From Pseudomonadota bacterium (GTDB taxonomy: Bacteria > Pseudomonadota > Alphaproteobacteria > Micropepsales > Micropepsaceae), in contig JACQDN010000047.1 of the NCBI GenBank assembly GCA_016201105.1, positions 1-50,789 of the forward strand: 50,789 nucleotides of DNA. The letters run 5' to 3'. Of the stretch, positions 19,120-27,886 are shown piece after piece; positions within the stretch are counted from its first letter, which is position 1, and each line of letters starts with the position of its first letter. The position numbers and the translations under genes are program-made. The notes under the pieces are model-generated. The model was not told where the DNA came from and did no database searches. It worked only from the letters and a program-made list of their open reading frames with translations.

Positions 19120-19648
19120 TCGCTCCTGGTTTGCCTATCCGCTGCTCGCTTATTCTCTGATCCGTGGCCCGACCTTCGGGTCTCAGCAGAGCGTCGTACA
19201 AAAGGGCGATCACGCCCAAGGTTATCGCGCAATCGGCCACGTTGAACACATACCAATCGTAGCCCTGAACGTAAAAGTGGAAAAAGTCCGCCACCCTTCC
19301 ATAAATTGCCCGGTCGACCAGATTGCCGATCGCGCCGCCGATCACCAGACCCAGGCCGATCGCCAGCGAGCGCCGGGTCGAGTTCCACAGCCACCAACTC
19401 AATCCTATCACGGCGACGAGCTGGAACAGCACCAGAAAGGCCGTGCCCCAGATGGTGTGCGCCGGGAAGAGGCCATAGCTGACGCCGGGATTCCAGACCA
19501 TGATGAGATTAAAGAACGGCAATATCTGAATGCGCGCGGACTGCCCCAAGGCAGCGAAGCTGAGGCCGTAAAGCATAAGAAGCTTGAAGCCCTGATCCAG
19601 AAACAGGGCTAACGCGGCTGCGGCAAGACCGTGATCGCGTGGCGTCAT
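19106..19648 (-). CDS. lspA: Lipoprotein signal peptidase (signal peptidase II)
   Basis: A 180-residue inner-membrane aspartyl protease that removes prolipoprotein signal peptides. It has four hydrophobic segments. The catalytic aspartates lie in GGAIGNLVDRAIYGRVADFF and in FNVADCAITLG, and FNLIMVWNPGVSYGLF is the family's N-terminal motif. The start at 19648 overlaps the ileS stop by ATGA. The Arg/Glu-rich tail after about residue 160 is cytoplasmic. It is part of the ileS-lspA-DUF3035 run. Confidence 0.95.
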   Translation of the reverse strand: MTPRDHGLAAAALALFLDQGFKLLMLYGLSFAALGQSARIQILPFFNLIMVWNPGVSYGLFPAHTIWGTAFLVLFQLVAVIGLSWWLWNSTRRSLAIGLGLVIGGAIGNLVDRAIYGRVADFFHFYVQGYDWYVFNVADCAITLGVIALLYDALLRPEGRATDQRISEQRIGKPGANEDV

Positions 19649-22554
19649 GCCGCTCCCTTTTCCAATGTATCGACGGCATCCGAACAGCGATTGCAGAGAT
19701 CGGAATGCTTCGGGTTCTGGCCCACCTCTGGAAGGATCATCCAGCAGCGCGCGCACTTGTCGCCCTGAGCGTGATGGAACACCGCCGCGACACCCTCGAC
19801 ATCGGGCAACCGGAAGGCGTCAGCCGGTGGTTCATGGGTGGAAACCACCGCATGCGAGGTGATGGCGATTTCGCCGAGATCGAGCCCTTCGAGCAGCTTC
19901 GCATCGTCTGGTGACACGAACAGTACGGGGCGCGCTTCCAAGCTCGCACCGATCACCTTGTCACGGCGCGCGATTTCGAGCGCTCCGGTGACGACCCGGC
20001 GCAGGGTGCGGATGCGGTCCCACTTTGCAACCAATACGTCGTTCTTCCAACTCTTCGGCGTCTCCGGGAAGGTGTGAAGATGGACGCTGTCTTCGCCGGG
20101 AAAGCGCAGCAGCCACGCCTCTTCCATGGTGAAGCAGAGAATCGGCGCCAGCCACGTCACGACGCGGCGAAAGCATTCGTCGATCACGGTGCGGACGGCG
20201 CGCCGGCGCAGCGCCGTCCTGGCATCGCAATAGAGCGCGTCTTTGCGCACATCGAAGTGGAACGCCGACAGCTCATTGGTGCAGAAGGAAAACACCGTGC
20301 TGTAGACGCGGTTGAAGTCGTAGTGACGGTAACCGTCGCGCACCACCGGATCGATCTGCGCCAGCTTGGCAAGAATATAGCGCTCCAGTTCCGGCATTTG
20401 CTCCGCTGCCAGGCGTTCCTTTTCGTCAAACCCGGCGAGATTGGCGAGCATGAAGCGAATGGTGTTGCGCAGGCGGCGATAGGCATCGACATTCGACTGG
20501 ATGATGTCGTTCGCCATGCGAATGTCTTGCGTGAAGTCCGACGATGCGACCCAGAGACGGAAGATGTCGGCGCCGTTCTTGTTGGCGATCTCTTGCGGAA
20601 GAATGCCGTTCTTGGCGGATTTCGACATCTTGTCGCCTTCGCGGTCGAGCACGAAGCCGGCGGTCAATACCTCGTCATAGGGGGCGCGGCCGCGTGTGGC
20701 GCAGCTTTCCAGCAACGAGGATTGAAACCAGCCGCGATGCTGGTCGGAACCTTCGAGATAAAGATCGGCGTGCGATTTTTGCGGCCATTCTTTCTCGAGC
20801 GGCTGCTCGACCGTGAAGACATGCGTCGAGCCGGAGTCGAACCAGACATCGAGGATGTCCTTGACCTGCTCGTAATCGTTGGGATCGCGCTCGTTGCCCA
20901 GGAAGCGCGCCGGCGGCGAGTTGAACCAGGCATCGGCACCTTCGATCGCGAACGCTTCGCCGATACGCTTGTTCACGTCGGGATCGTTAAGGATTTCCTG
21001 GCTCGGCTTGTGCACGAAGATCGCAAGCGGCACGCCCCAGGCGCGCTGGCGCGACAACACCCAGTCGGGACGGTCCTTCACCATGCCTGCGATGCGATTT
21101 TCTCCGGAACGCGGATACCATTTGGTGTCCGAGATCGCCTGCATGGCACGGGCGCGCAAGGTGTCGCCCGGCTTCGCCACTCCCGATTTGCCCGGGATCG
21201 GTTTGTCCATCGCCGCAAACCATTGCGGCGTGGCGCGGAAGATCACCGGCGCTTTCGAACGCCAGGAATGCGGATACTGGTGGCGCAGCGTGCCGCGCGA
21301 GAGGAGCCTGCCCGCCTCGGTGAGTGCGGCGACGACCGAGCTGTTGGCATCGCCGTCCTTCTTGCCATCGCGCGAGAGAATGAACTTGCCGGCGAACAAC
21401 GGGACATGGGCGGCGAACGAGCCGTCTTCCTTCACCACGTTGAAGGCGTCCGGATTGTTCGCGGCATAGCCGGGGAACGTCTCTGTCATCAGAACGAAGT
21501 CTTCTTCGCCGTGTCCGGGCGCTGTGTGCACGAAGCCCGTGCCGGCGTCGGCGGTGACGTGATCGCCGGGAAGCACAGGCACGTCGAAATCATATCCCTG
21601 CCCGCGCAATGGATGGGCACAGACAAGTCCCGAGGGATCGGCGTCCGCGAGTCTTTTGAGCGTCAGCTTGGAATGATTGGCGACTTGATGGGAAAGCTCA
21701 TCGGCCAGAAGCAGTTTCTCGCCAACTGTTGCGAGCGATCCTTCCGTGACGGACGCGACTTCGTAAAGGCCGTACGAAATTGCTCTGGAGTAAGCGATGG
21801 CGCGGTTGCCGGGGATCGTCCAAGGCGTCGTCGTCCAGATGACGACCGAGGCAGGAACCGAGCCGACATGAGTGGGAAACTTCACATAGATCGTCGGCGA
21901 CGTTTTTTCGTGATACTCGACTTCGGCTTCCGCGAGCGCCGTCTTTTCGACCGGCGACCACATGACCGGACGGAAGCCGCGATAGAGCAAGTCGTTGTCG
22001 ACGAATTTGTGCAGCTCACCGGCGATCACCGCTTCGGCGCGGTAATCCATCGTCGTGTAGGGCTTGTCCCACTGGCCGATGCAGCCCAGACGTTTGAATT
22101 GCGTGCGCTGAACGTCGATCCAATATTCGGCGAACTCGCGGCAATCCTTGCGCAGTTTGTCGATCGGAACGTCGTCCTTCGACTTGCCTTCCTTGCGGTA
22201 CTTCTCCTCGATCTTCCACTCGATGGGCAGACCGTGGCAGTCCCAACCGGGCACATACGGCGCGTCGAAACCGAGGAAGCCGCGGCTGCGCACCACAATG
22301 TCCTTCAGCACCTTGTTGAGGCCGGTGCCGGAGTGAATCTCGCCGTTCGCGTAAGGTGGGCCGTCGTGCAGGACAAACAACGGCCTGCCCTTCGCGGCCT
22401 CACGCATGCGGCCGTAGAGATCGCTCCCTTCCCAGCGGGCGAGCCATTTGGGCTCGGCCTCGGGAAGTCCCGCTTTCATGGGAAAGTCGGTGGACGGAAG
22501 AAACAGAGTCGCGCGGTAGTCTTTCGCGGCGGGCTCGGCGGATTGCTTGGACAT
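19645..22554 (-). CDS. ileS: Isoleucyl-tRNA synthetase
   Basis: A 969-residue class I synthetase that charges tRNA-Ile, with editing. The order is: GPPYANGEIHSGTGLNKVLK (HIGH region at 74-77), YVPGWDCHGLPIEWKIEE, the editing domain with VIWTTTPWTIPGNRAIAY, then WFDSGSTH, GDKMSKSAKNG, and the anticodon domain ending in a zinc ribbon (CARCW and DLCNRC). The HIGH signature reads HSGT, lacking the second His. It should be followed by lspA, as here; upstream one would expect ribF, but a hydrogenase-like operon intervenes. Function is confident. Confidence 0.97.
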   Translation of the reverse strand: MSKQSAEPAAKDYRATLFLPSTDFPMKAGLPEAEPKWLARWEGSDLYGRMREAAKGRPLFVLHDGPPYANGEIHSGTGLNKVLKDIVVRSRGFLGFDAPYVPGWDCHGLPIEWKIEEKYRKEGKSKDDVPIDKLRKDCREFAEYWIDVQRTQFKRLGCIGQWDKPYTTMDYRAEAVIAGELHKFVDNDLLYRGFRPVMWSPVEKTALAEAEVEYHEKTSPTIYVKFPTHVGSVPASVVIWTTTPWTIPGNRAIAYSRAISYGLYEVASVTEGSLATVGEKLLLADELSHQVANHSKLTLKRLADADPSGLVCAHPLRGQGYDFDVPVLPGDHVTADAGTGFVHTAPGHGEEDFVLMTETFPGYAANNPDAFNVVKEDGSFAAHVPLFAGKFILSRDGKKDGDANSSVVAALTEAGRLLSRGTLRHQYPHSWRSKAPVIFRATPQWFAAMDKPIPGKSGVAKPGDTLRARAMQAISDTKWYPRSGENRIAGMVKDRPDWVLSRQRAWGVPLAIFVHKPSQEILNDPDVNKRIGEAFAIEGADAWFNSPPARFLGNERDPNDYEQVKDILDVWFDSGSTHVFTVEQPLEKEWPQKSHADLYLEGSDQHRGWFQSSLLESCATRGRAPYDEVLTAGFVLDREGDKMSKSAKNGILPQEIANKNGADIFRLWVASSDFTQDIRMANDIIQSNVDAYRRLRNTIRFMLANLAGFDEKERLAAEQMPELERYILAKLAQIDPVVRDGYRHYDFNRVYSTVFSFCTNELSAFHFDVRKDALYCDARTALRRRAVRTVIDECFRRVVTWLAPILCFTMEEAWLLRFPGEDSVHLHTFPETPKSWKNDVLVAKWDRIRTLRRVVTGALEIARRDKVIGASLEARPVLFVSPDDAKLLEGLDLGEIAITSHAVVSTHEPPADAFRLPDVEGVAAVFHHAQGDKCARCWMILPEVGQNPKHSDLCNRCSDAVDTLEKGAA

Positions 22555-22745
22555 CGTCTTCAGGCCTTGGGTCTAGAGGGTTCGCGGCAAGGGGAAAGCC
22601 CGGACTTCCGCAAAACCAAAGGGCGTTCAGCCTTCCGGCAGCGGAGCCGGGCGGCGAATTCGCGTAAGTCCCCCAAGAGCCAGCAAATTCATGGCCAAAG
22701 CCTGCAAATCAGCGGGTTTCTTCTAGCAAGGTGCAAAGTGCGGGT

Positions 22746-23291
22746 CTAGCGGCTCCAGAAACGCCGCTTGGGTTGCGGCAGCTTGCGCTTCATCAGTGCA
22801 AGCAGGCCAGCCAGAAGATCCGTCGGCGACGGGGGGCAGCCTTTGATGTGGAGGTCGACCGGCACAACGTCCCCGACGCCGCCCTCCACCGCGTAGCTGC
22901 CCGCGAATATCCCCCCGTTCGCGGCGCAATCGCCCACCGCCACGACCCATTTGGGATCGGGCGTGGCTTCATAGGTGCGCTTGAGCGCTTCACGCATGTT
23001 CTTCGTCACCGGTCCGGTCACCAGCAGGATATCGGCGTGGCGGGGCGACGCGACAAAATGAAAGCCAAAACGCTCCAGGTCGTAGAACGCGTTGTTGAGC
23101 GCATGAATTTCCAGTTCGCAACCATTGCACGATCCCGCGTCTACCTGACGGATGGAAAGGCTCCTCCCCAACTTGCGGCGCGCGGTCTCATGCACGCGCT
23201 CGGCAAGCTCTCTGAGCGCATGCTCATCCGGCCGCGGCGCTCTCTCGGTCAGGGGAAACGAAACCAAACTGCCCAGTATCGTTTTGCGCAC
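22746..23291 (-). CDS. hyfI: Hydrogenase-4-like small subunit (HyfI/NuoB-like)
   Basis: A 181-residue homologue of complex I subunit NuoB and group 4 hydrogenase small subunits. All four ligands of a single [4Fe-4S] cluster (N2-like) are present: Cys55 and Cys58 (GSCNGCELE), Cys122 (GDCAANGG) and Cys152 (KGCPPSP). It should sit at the interface with the large subunit HyfG. It is the last gene of the operon, 11 bases after hyfG. No hydrogenase maturation genes follow it. Subunit identity is confident; the reaction of the complex is not. Confidence 0.9.
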   Translation of the reverse strand: MRKTILGSLVSFPLTERAPRPDEHALRELAERVHETARRKLGRSLSIRQVDAGSCNGCELEIHALNNAFYDLERFGFHFVASPRHADILLVTGPVTKNMREALKRTYEATPDPKWVVAVGDCAANGGIFAGSYAVEGGVGDVVPVDLHIKGCPPSPTDLLAGLLALMKRKLPQPKRRFWSR

Positions 23292-23302
23292 GTCGATGCC
23301 CT

Positions 23303-24820
23303 CTAGAGATCGTGCCCGGCATAGGAGCAGTTGAACGATTTATTGCAGAGCGGAAAGTCCGCCACGATGTTGTTCTCGATCGCAGCTTCCAAGAGCGGCC
23401 ATTGCAGCCAGGAGGGGTCGCGCAAATGCGCCCGCGCAATTGTGCCATCGGCCTTGGTGCGGACCCAAACGAAGATGTCGCCGCGAAAGCCTTCCACCAG
23501 CGCCATGCCCTCGGCGTCCCGCAGGTGCATATCGGTGCGCGTTTCGCCTTCGGGAAGCCCATCCAGCAGCCGGTCAATGAGCGAAACACTCTGTTCGATC
23601 TCGCTCATGCGGATGTGCACGCGCGTATCGACGTCACCGCGATCGGACGTAGGCACTTCGAAATCAAGAGAACTATAAGGCGCGCGCGGGAACACTTTGC
23701 GCGCGTCGAACGCTCGCCCGGAGGCCCGTCCAACAAAGCCGCCGGCACCATACTGCGTTACAAGCTCAAGATCGACATAACCGGTGTGCACGGTGCGGTC
23801 CTGGAGGGACGTCGTATCGTTATAGAGCGCCACCAACCCGGGAAAGCGGCGGCGGATGGTGGCGATCAGTTGCTTGATCTGCTTGCGGCCTGCCCGGTCG
23901 ATGTCCGCGCCGACGCCACCCGGCATCACACGATCCATCATCAGACGATGACCGAACGCCGCGTTCGCCGCGCGCAAAACGCGTTCGCGGATCACGGCGC
24001 AATGGGCATGCATCAAGGCGAATGCGGCATCGTTGCAGACCGCGCCGATGTCGCCGAGATGATTGGCGATCCGCTCCAGCTCGAGCATGAGCGCACGCAG
24101 CCACGCCGCACGCGATGGAATTTCGACATCGCAAGCTGCTTCAACCGCCTGTGCAAACGCGGTGGAATAGGCCACCGTGCTGTCGCCTGAAACGCGCGCG
24201 GCGAGTTTCGCGGCCCGATCGAGCGGTGTGTTCACCAGAAGAGATTCAATGCCTTTGTGAACATAACCCAGGCGTTCTTCCAGGCGCACGACGGTTTCGC
24301 CGTTGGCGCTGAAACGGAAGTGCCCGGGTTCGATGATGCCGGCGTGCACCGGACCAACGGGAATTTGATGCACGCCTTCACCCTCGACGGGAAGAAAGCG
24401 ATAGGGCTCCGTCACGACAGGCGACACAACCTCGCGACTTGGCGCTCCCAGAGGCGCGCTGACGCTCCAAGTGCCGTGATCGAGCCATGGGCGATTGTCC
24501 GGCGATCCCTCCGGTTCCAAGCCGTGCATGTCGCGAACGGTCCGTTCGAAGCGCCTTGCGGGAAGATGCGATGCGCCGATCGAGGGAAAGCGTCCACTGT
24601 CCGTCCTGAGGCTCATGACGCCAATCGCGCTTGCGGCAGGATCAAAGAGTGCCAAGTGCACTTCGCCCGGCTCTGCCCACAGCGACACCAACGTCCATGC
24701 CCCGCTTGCAAGTTGGACAGCGGCGAACGCCCAGGCATCCGGCGGCATGACCGCACGCGGCCATGGCGCATGCGGGCCAATCTGCCGTCCGTCCGCGATC
24801 ATTTCGAGAAGCGTCGACAT
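23303..24820 (-). CDS. hyfG: Hydrogenase-4-like large subunit (HyfG/NuoCD-like), NiFe ligands incomplete
   Basis: A 505-residue fusion of NuoC-like (about 1-130) and NuoD-like parts. HKGIESLLVNTPLDRAAKLA and RIANHLGDIGAVCNDA are the NuoD/HyfG landmarks. The first NiFe-binding motif (RxCGxC in hydrogenases) reads RVSGDS at 209-214, with both cysteines replaced. Near the C-terminus PLCNKSFNC (Cys492, Cys498) stands where hydrogenases have CxxC, so spacing also differs. A normal NiFe centre is therefore unlikely; such Ehr-type relatives are known as energy-converting hydrogenase-related complexes. There is no C-terminal processing extension. The start follows the extended hyfF end by 4 bases. 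Confidence 0.9.
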   Translation of the reverse strand: MSTLLEMIADGRQIGPHAPWPRAVMPPDAWAFAAVQLASGAWTLVSLWAEPGEVHLALFDPAASAIGVMSLRTDSGRFPSIGASHLPARRFERTVRDMHGLEPEGSPDNRPWLDHGTWSVSAPLGAPSREVVSPVVTEPYRFLPVEGEGVHQIPVGPVHAGIIEPGHFRFSANGETVVRLEERLGYVHKGIESLLVNTPLDRAAKLAARVSGDSTVAYSTAFAQAVEAACDVEIPSRAAWLRALMLELERIANHLGDIGAVCNDAAFALMHAHCAVIRERVLRAANAAFGHRLMMDRVMPGGVGADIDRAGRKQIKQLIATIRRRFPGLVALYNDTTSLQDRTVHTGYVDLELVTQYGAGGFVGRASGRAFDARKVFPRAPYSSLDFEVPTSDRGDVDTRVHIRMSEIEQSVSLIDRLLDGLPEGETRTDMHLRDAEGMALVEGFRGDIFVWVRTKADGTIARAHLRDPSWLQWPLLEAAIENNIVADFPLCNKSFNCSYAGHDL

Positions 24821-24824
24821 AGGT

Positions 24825-26270
24825 TCAACCCAGCAATTGCGCGACGTGGCGGAACCAATCGGCCACGACAGTGGGAAGAAACAATCCTGCCGCCAGCACG
24901 ATGGCCAAATGGAGCAACATCGGAAAATGCGACATGCGGGAGGGCAGCGTGCTGCCGGTCGGCTCTCCGAACGCCATGCTATTGAGCCGCAAGAACAGCG
25001 CTCAGAGCGAGATCAGCAGGCCGAACACCAGCACCACCGCGAGCAACGGACGATGGGCGAAAGCCGAACTAACGACGAGAAATTCGCTGGTGAAGATGCC
25101 GAACGGCGGCAGCCCCGCGATCGCGGCGACGCTGGCAACGAAGATCCAGCCAAGCAACGGATGGCTGGAGGTGAGGCCGCGAATGTCGGCGATGCGTTGC
25201 GAGGCCTTGATGCGCGTCATGTGGCCGATGGAATAGAAGATGCCCGACTTGGTCAGGCTGTGCATGGCCATGTGTAAGAGGCCCGCGAAATTCGCCAACG
25301 GTCCGCCGAGGCCGAAAGCGAAGGCGATGATGCCCATATGTTCGATGGACGAATAGGCGAAGAACCGCTTCACGTCGCGCCGGCGGTAGAGCATGAACGC
25401 AGCGAAAAGAATCGAAAGAAGCCCCATCGTCATCATCAAGGGGCCCGGCGCAATCGCGCCAGCATTGGCGGCGAGCAGCAGCTTGAAACGGAGAATGGCG
25501 TAGATCGCCACATTCAGAAGCAGTCCGGACAGCACGGCCGAGATAGGCGTCGGGCCTTCGGCATGCGCGTCGGGAAGCAAGGCGTGCAACGGCACAAGCC
25601 CGGCCTTGGTGCCGTAGCCAAGCATCAAGAACGCGAAAGCGATGTTGAGTATCGCCGGATCGAACCGCACGGCGTTAGCCTGCAAAACGCTCCACGTCAT
25701 CGCCGCGATGCCCTCACCCACGATCGGCTGAGCCGCCATATAGATGAGGATGGTTCCGAACAGGGCCAGCGCGATGCCGACACTGCCCAGAATGAAGTAC
25801 TTCCATGCCGCTTCGAGCGCTTCGCGGGTACGATAGATGCCGACCATGAGGACGGTGGTGAGCGTCGCAAACTCCACGGCGACCCACATCAGACCCGTGA
25901 CACTCGTCAGCAGGGCCAAATTCATCGCCGCCATCAGGAACTGATACATCGCGTGATAGAAACGCAAATATGTCGCGTTCAACCGCCCGGTTTCAATCTC
26001 GTGCGCGATGTAACCGCTGCTGAAGAGACTGGTTGTAAAGCCGACAAGCGTGTTGAGCACGATGAACACGACGTTGAGATCGTCTACCGCCAGGAAGCGC
26101 CCCGCCGACGGACGCCATACCAGCAAGGTCGCGGCCGCTACGAAAGTGCCGAGGCTCGCCAGCACATTGAACCAGGCACCCAGGCGATAGAACGGCACGA
26201 ACACCAGCAGCGCGGCTGAGGTCGCGGGGATGAGGATGGTTGCCAGCGCGGGATCGAGCGGAAACGTCAT
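24825..26270 (-). CDS. hyfF: Hydrogenase-4-like antiporter subunit HyfF (NuoN/NuoL-like), interrupted by an in-frame TGA
   Basis: Membrane subunit of the Mrp/Nuo antiporter type with many helices, e.g. YGTKAGLVPLHALLPDAHAE with its conserved lysine and histidine and FFAYSSIEHMGIIAFAFGLG. The frame meets a TGA at 25002-25004 after 422 codons (VFGLLISL-stop). The same frame then continues for 58 codons (ALFLRLNSMAFGEPTG... WFRHVAQLLG) to a TGA at 24825-24827, 4 bases before hyfG. That tail reads as the natural C-terminus: a helix and an end adjacent to the next start. A single base change (for example GGA to TGA) would explain it. Full length would be about 481 residues, normal for HyfF. It may be a recent nonsense mutation, a sequencing error, or a read-through stop. 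The start overlaps hyfE (ATGA). Confidence 0.88.
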
Positions 26271-26929
26271 TGCCGGTCTCCGCGAAACTCGTCGAGAGCC
26301 GCGACATCGACCGTGTCGAAGCGTTCACGGATACGGAAGAGAAATATGCCGATGACGATCAACGCGATGAGAATGGAGAAGGCGACGCTGGTTTCGACGA
26401 CCATCGGCATGCCCTTGGCGCCCGTTGCCGCCAGCACGAGCCCGTTTTCAAGCGACATGAAGCCGATGACCTGGCTGACCGCGTTGCGCCTTGTGACCAT
26501 CACCAGAAGACCGAGCAGAACCACCGAAAGCGCGAACGCCAGATCCTCGCGTGCGAAAATGTTGGCCGCAGCGGTGACCCTCAGCATGAGCGCCATCGCC
26601 AGCGCCACCAACGCCATGCCCGCCAGCATGGCCGGACCGATGCCGACGACGGTCTCGATCGTGCGGTGAATGCCGAGCGAGCGAACCAGCCGGCGCAAAA
26701 CCATCGGAATAAGAATTGCTTTCAGAACGATCGCCAGCGCCGCGGTGACCAGAAGATGCGGCGCGCCTTGCGCCTGGGCTTGCCAGCCGATGGCCAGCGA
26801 CAGCAGCAAGGACTGCAGGGCGAATGTGTTGATGAGCGAAGGAAGCCTGTCCTGATAGAGCAGGACAAAGCTCATCAGCACGAGGCTTCCGGCCAGGAGG
26901 TGGGAAACATCGAAGACCAGCGCGCTCAT
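26267..26929 (-). CDS. hyfE: Hydrogenase-4-like membrane subunit HyfE
   Basis: A 220-residue integral membrane protein with about six helices. The C-terminal half is NuoK-like and contains SQVIGFMSLENGLVLAATGA with the buried glutamate conserved in NuoK/MrpC/HyfE. In complex I-type machines this subunit helps conduct protons or sodium across the membrane. It lies between hyfC (no spacer; hyfC stop at 26930) and hyfF (ATGA overlap), in the order seen in E. coli hyf but without hyfD between. Confidence 0.9.
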   Translation of the reverse strand: MSALVFDVSHLLAGSLVLMSFVLLYQDRLPSLINTFALQSLLLSLAIGWQAQAQGAPHLLVTAALAIVLKAILIPMVLRRLVRSLGIHRTIETVVGIGPAMLAGMALVALAMALMLRVTAAANIFAREDLAFALSVVLLGLLVMVTRRNAVSQVIGFMSLENGLVLAATGAKGMPMVVETSVAFSILIALIVIGIFLFRIRERFDTVDVAALDEFRGDRQ

Positions 26930-27886
26930 CTAGAAGCTCTGCGAAACAAGACGAAGCAGCCCCGCCAGCAGGGCCAACATGAGAGCGGCGCCGATAAATT
27001 GCGGCACACGAAAGACACGCATTTTGGCAATCGACACTTCGAAGAAGGCCAGAAGCACCGCCCCGCCCAGCACCTTCGCCAGAAATAGGCCAAGCGCGGA
27101 AGCGAGCTGCATTCCGCCGGCCCAGGTTGGAGGGATGCCCCAGGGCAGAAATACCGAAGCGATCAGCGAAAGATAGGCGAGCAATTTGAGGAACGTCGAA
27201 AGTTCGATCAGCGCCAAATGCCGGCCCGAATATTCCAGCACCATGGCTTCGTGCACCATCGTCAGCTCGAGATGGGTGGCGGGATTGTCGATAGGGATGC
27301 GCCCGTTCTCCGCGATCGCCACCATGATGAAGCCGAGCAAAGCGAGTCCGAGCGAAATGCGCAGGCCCACCGCGGGCGATTGGGTGAACGCGGCGATGAC
27401 GGACAGCTGCGTCGAGCCCGCAACCAATGCCAGCGAAAAAATGAGCATCAGCATCGCCGGTTCGCCGACCGAGGCGATCATCACTTCACGGCTGGAGCCG
27501 ATGCCGCCGAAGCTGGTTCCCACGTCCAATCCCGCCAATGCGAGCACAAAGCGCGCGCTGCCCAGAAGTCCCACGATGGCAATGAAGTCCGCGCCCGGCC
27601 CCAAGGGCAAATTGAATGCCAGTACCGGAATCAGCGCAGCGGCCACCCAAGTGAAGGCAAGGACGAGATAGGGTGCGGCCTGAAAAAGCCAGGACGCATT
27701 GTGAGCGAGTACGCTTTCTTTGCGGAACAGACGCAACAGGTCGCGATAAGGTTGAAAAATCGAAGCGCCACGCCTGAGCAGAAGCCGGGCTTTTGTTTTA
27801 CGCACAACGCCCGTGACGAGCGGCGCCAGCGCAATTACCAGCAAACCTTGGATACCCTGAAGGGCGAGTGCCTGGATCATACCCAT
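26930..27886 (-). CDS. hyfC: Hydrogenase-4-like membrane subunit HyfC (NuoH-like)
   Basis: A 318-residue NuoH/HycD-type membrane anchor that connects the hydrophilic arm to the membrane arm. GASIFQPYRDLLRLFRKESV (about 40-59), the cytoplasmic loop ENGRIPIDNPATHLELTMVHE with its acidic residues, and EYSGRHLALIELSTFLK are family signatures. About eight membrane helices are visible. It overlaps the 3' end of hyfB by 10 bases; ATG codons at 27886 and 27880 are both possible starts. Confidence 0.92.
   Translation of the reverse strand: MGMIQALALQGIQGLLVIALAPLVTGVVRKTKARLLLRRGASIFQPYRDLLRLFRKESVLAHNASWLFQAAPYLVLAFTWVAAALIPVLAFNLPLGPGADFIAIVGLLGSARFVLALAGLDVGTSFGGIGSSREVMIASVGEPAMLMLIFSLALVAGSTQLSVIAAFTQSPAVGLRISLGLALLGFIMVAIAENGRIPIDNPATHLELTMVHEAMVLEYSGRHLALIELSTFLKLLAYLSLIASVFLPWGIPPTWAGGMQLASALGLFLAKVLGGAVLLAFFEVSIAKMRVFRVPQFIGAALMLALLAGLLRLVSQSF

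Noticed and set aside
20074..22749. 891-codon plus-strand open frame
   Set aside because: It lies antisense to ileS, whose protein has all expected motifs; the antisense product is Arg/His/Ala-rich with no domain.
25002..25004. hyfF TGA as a selenocysteine codon
   Set aside because: Selenium in these systems is bound in the large subunit, not the antiporter subunit, and the hairpin begins at the TGA itself rather than after the usual spacing. Mutation or error is simpler.
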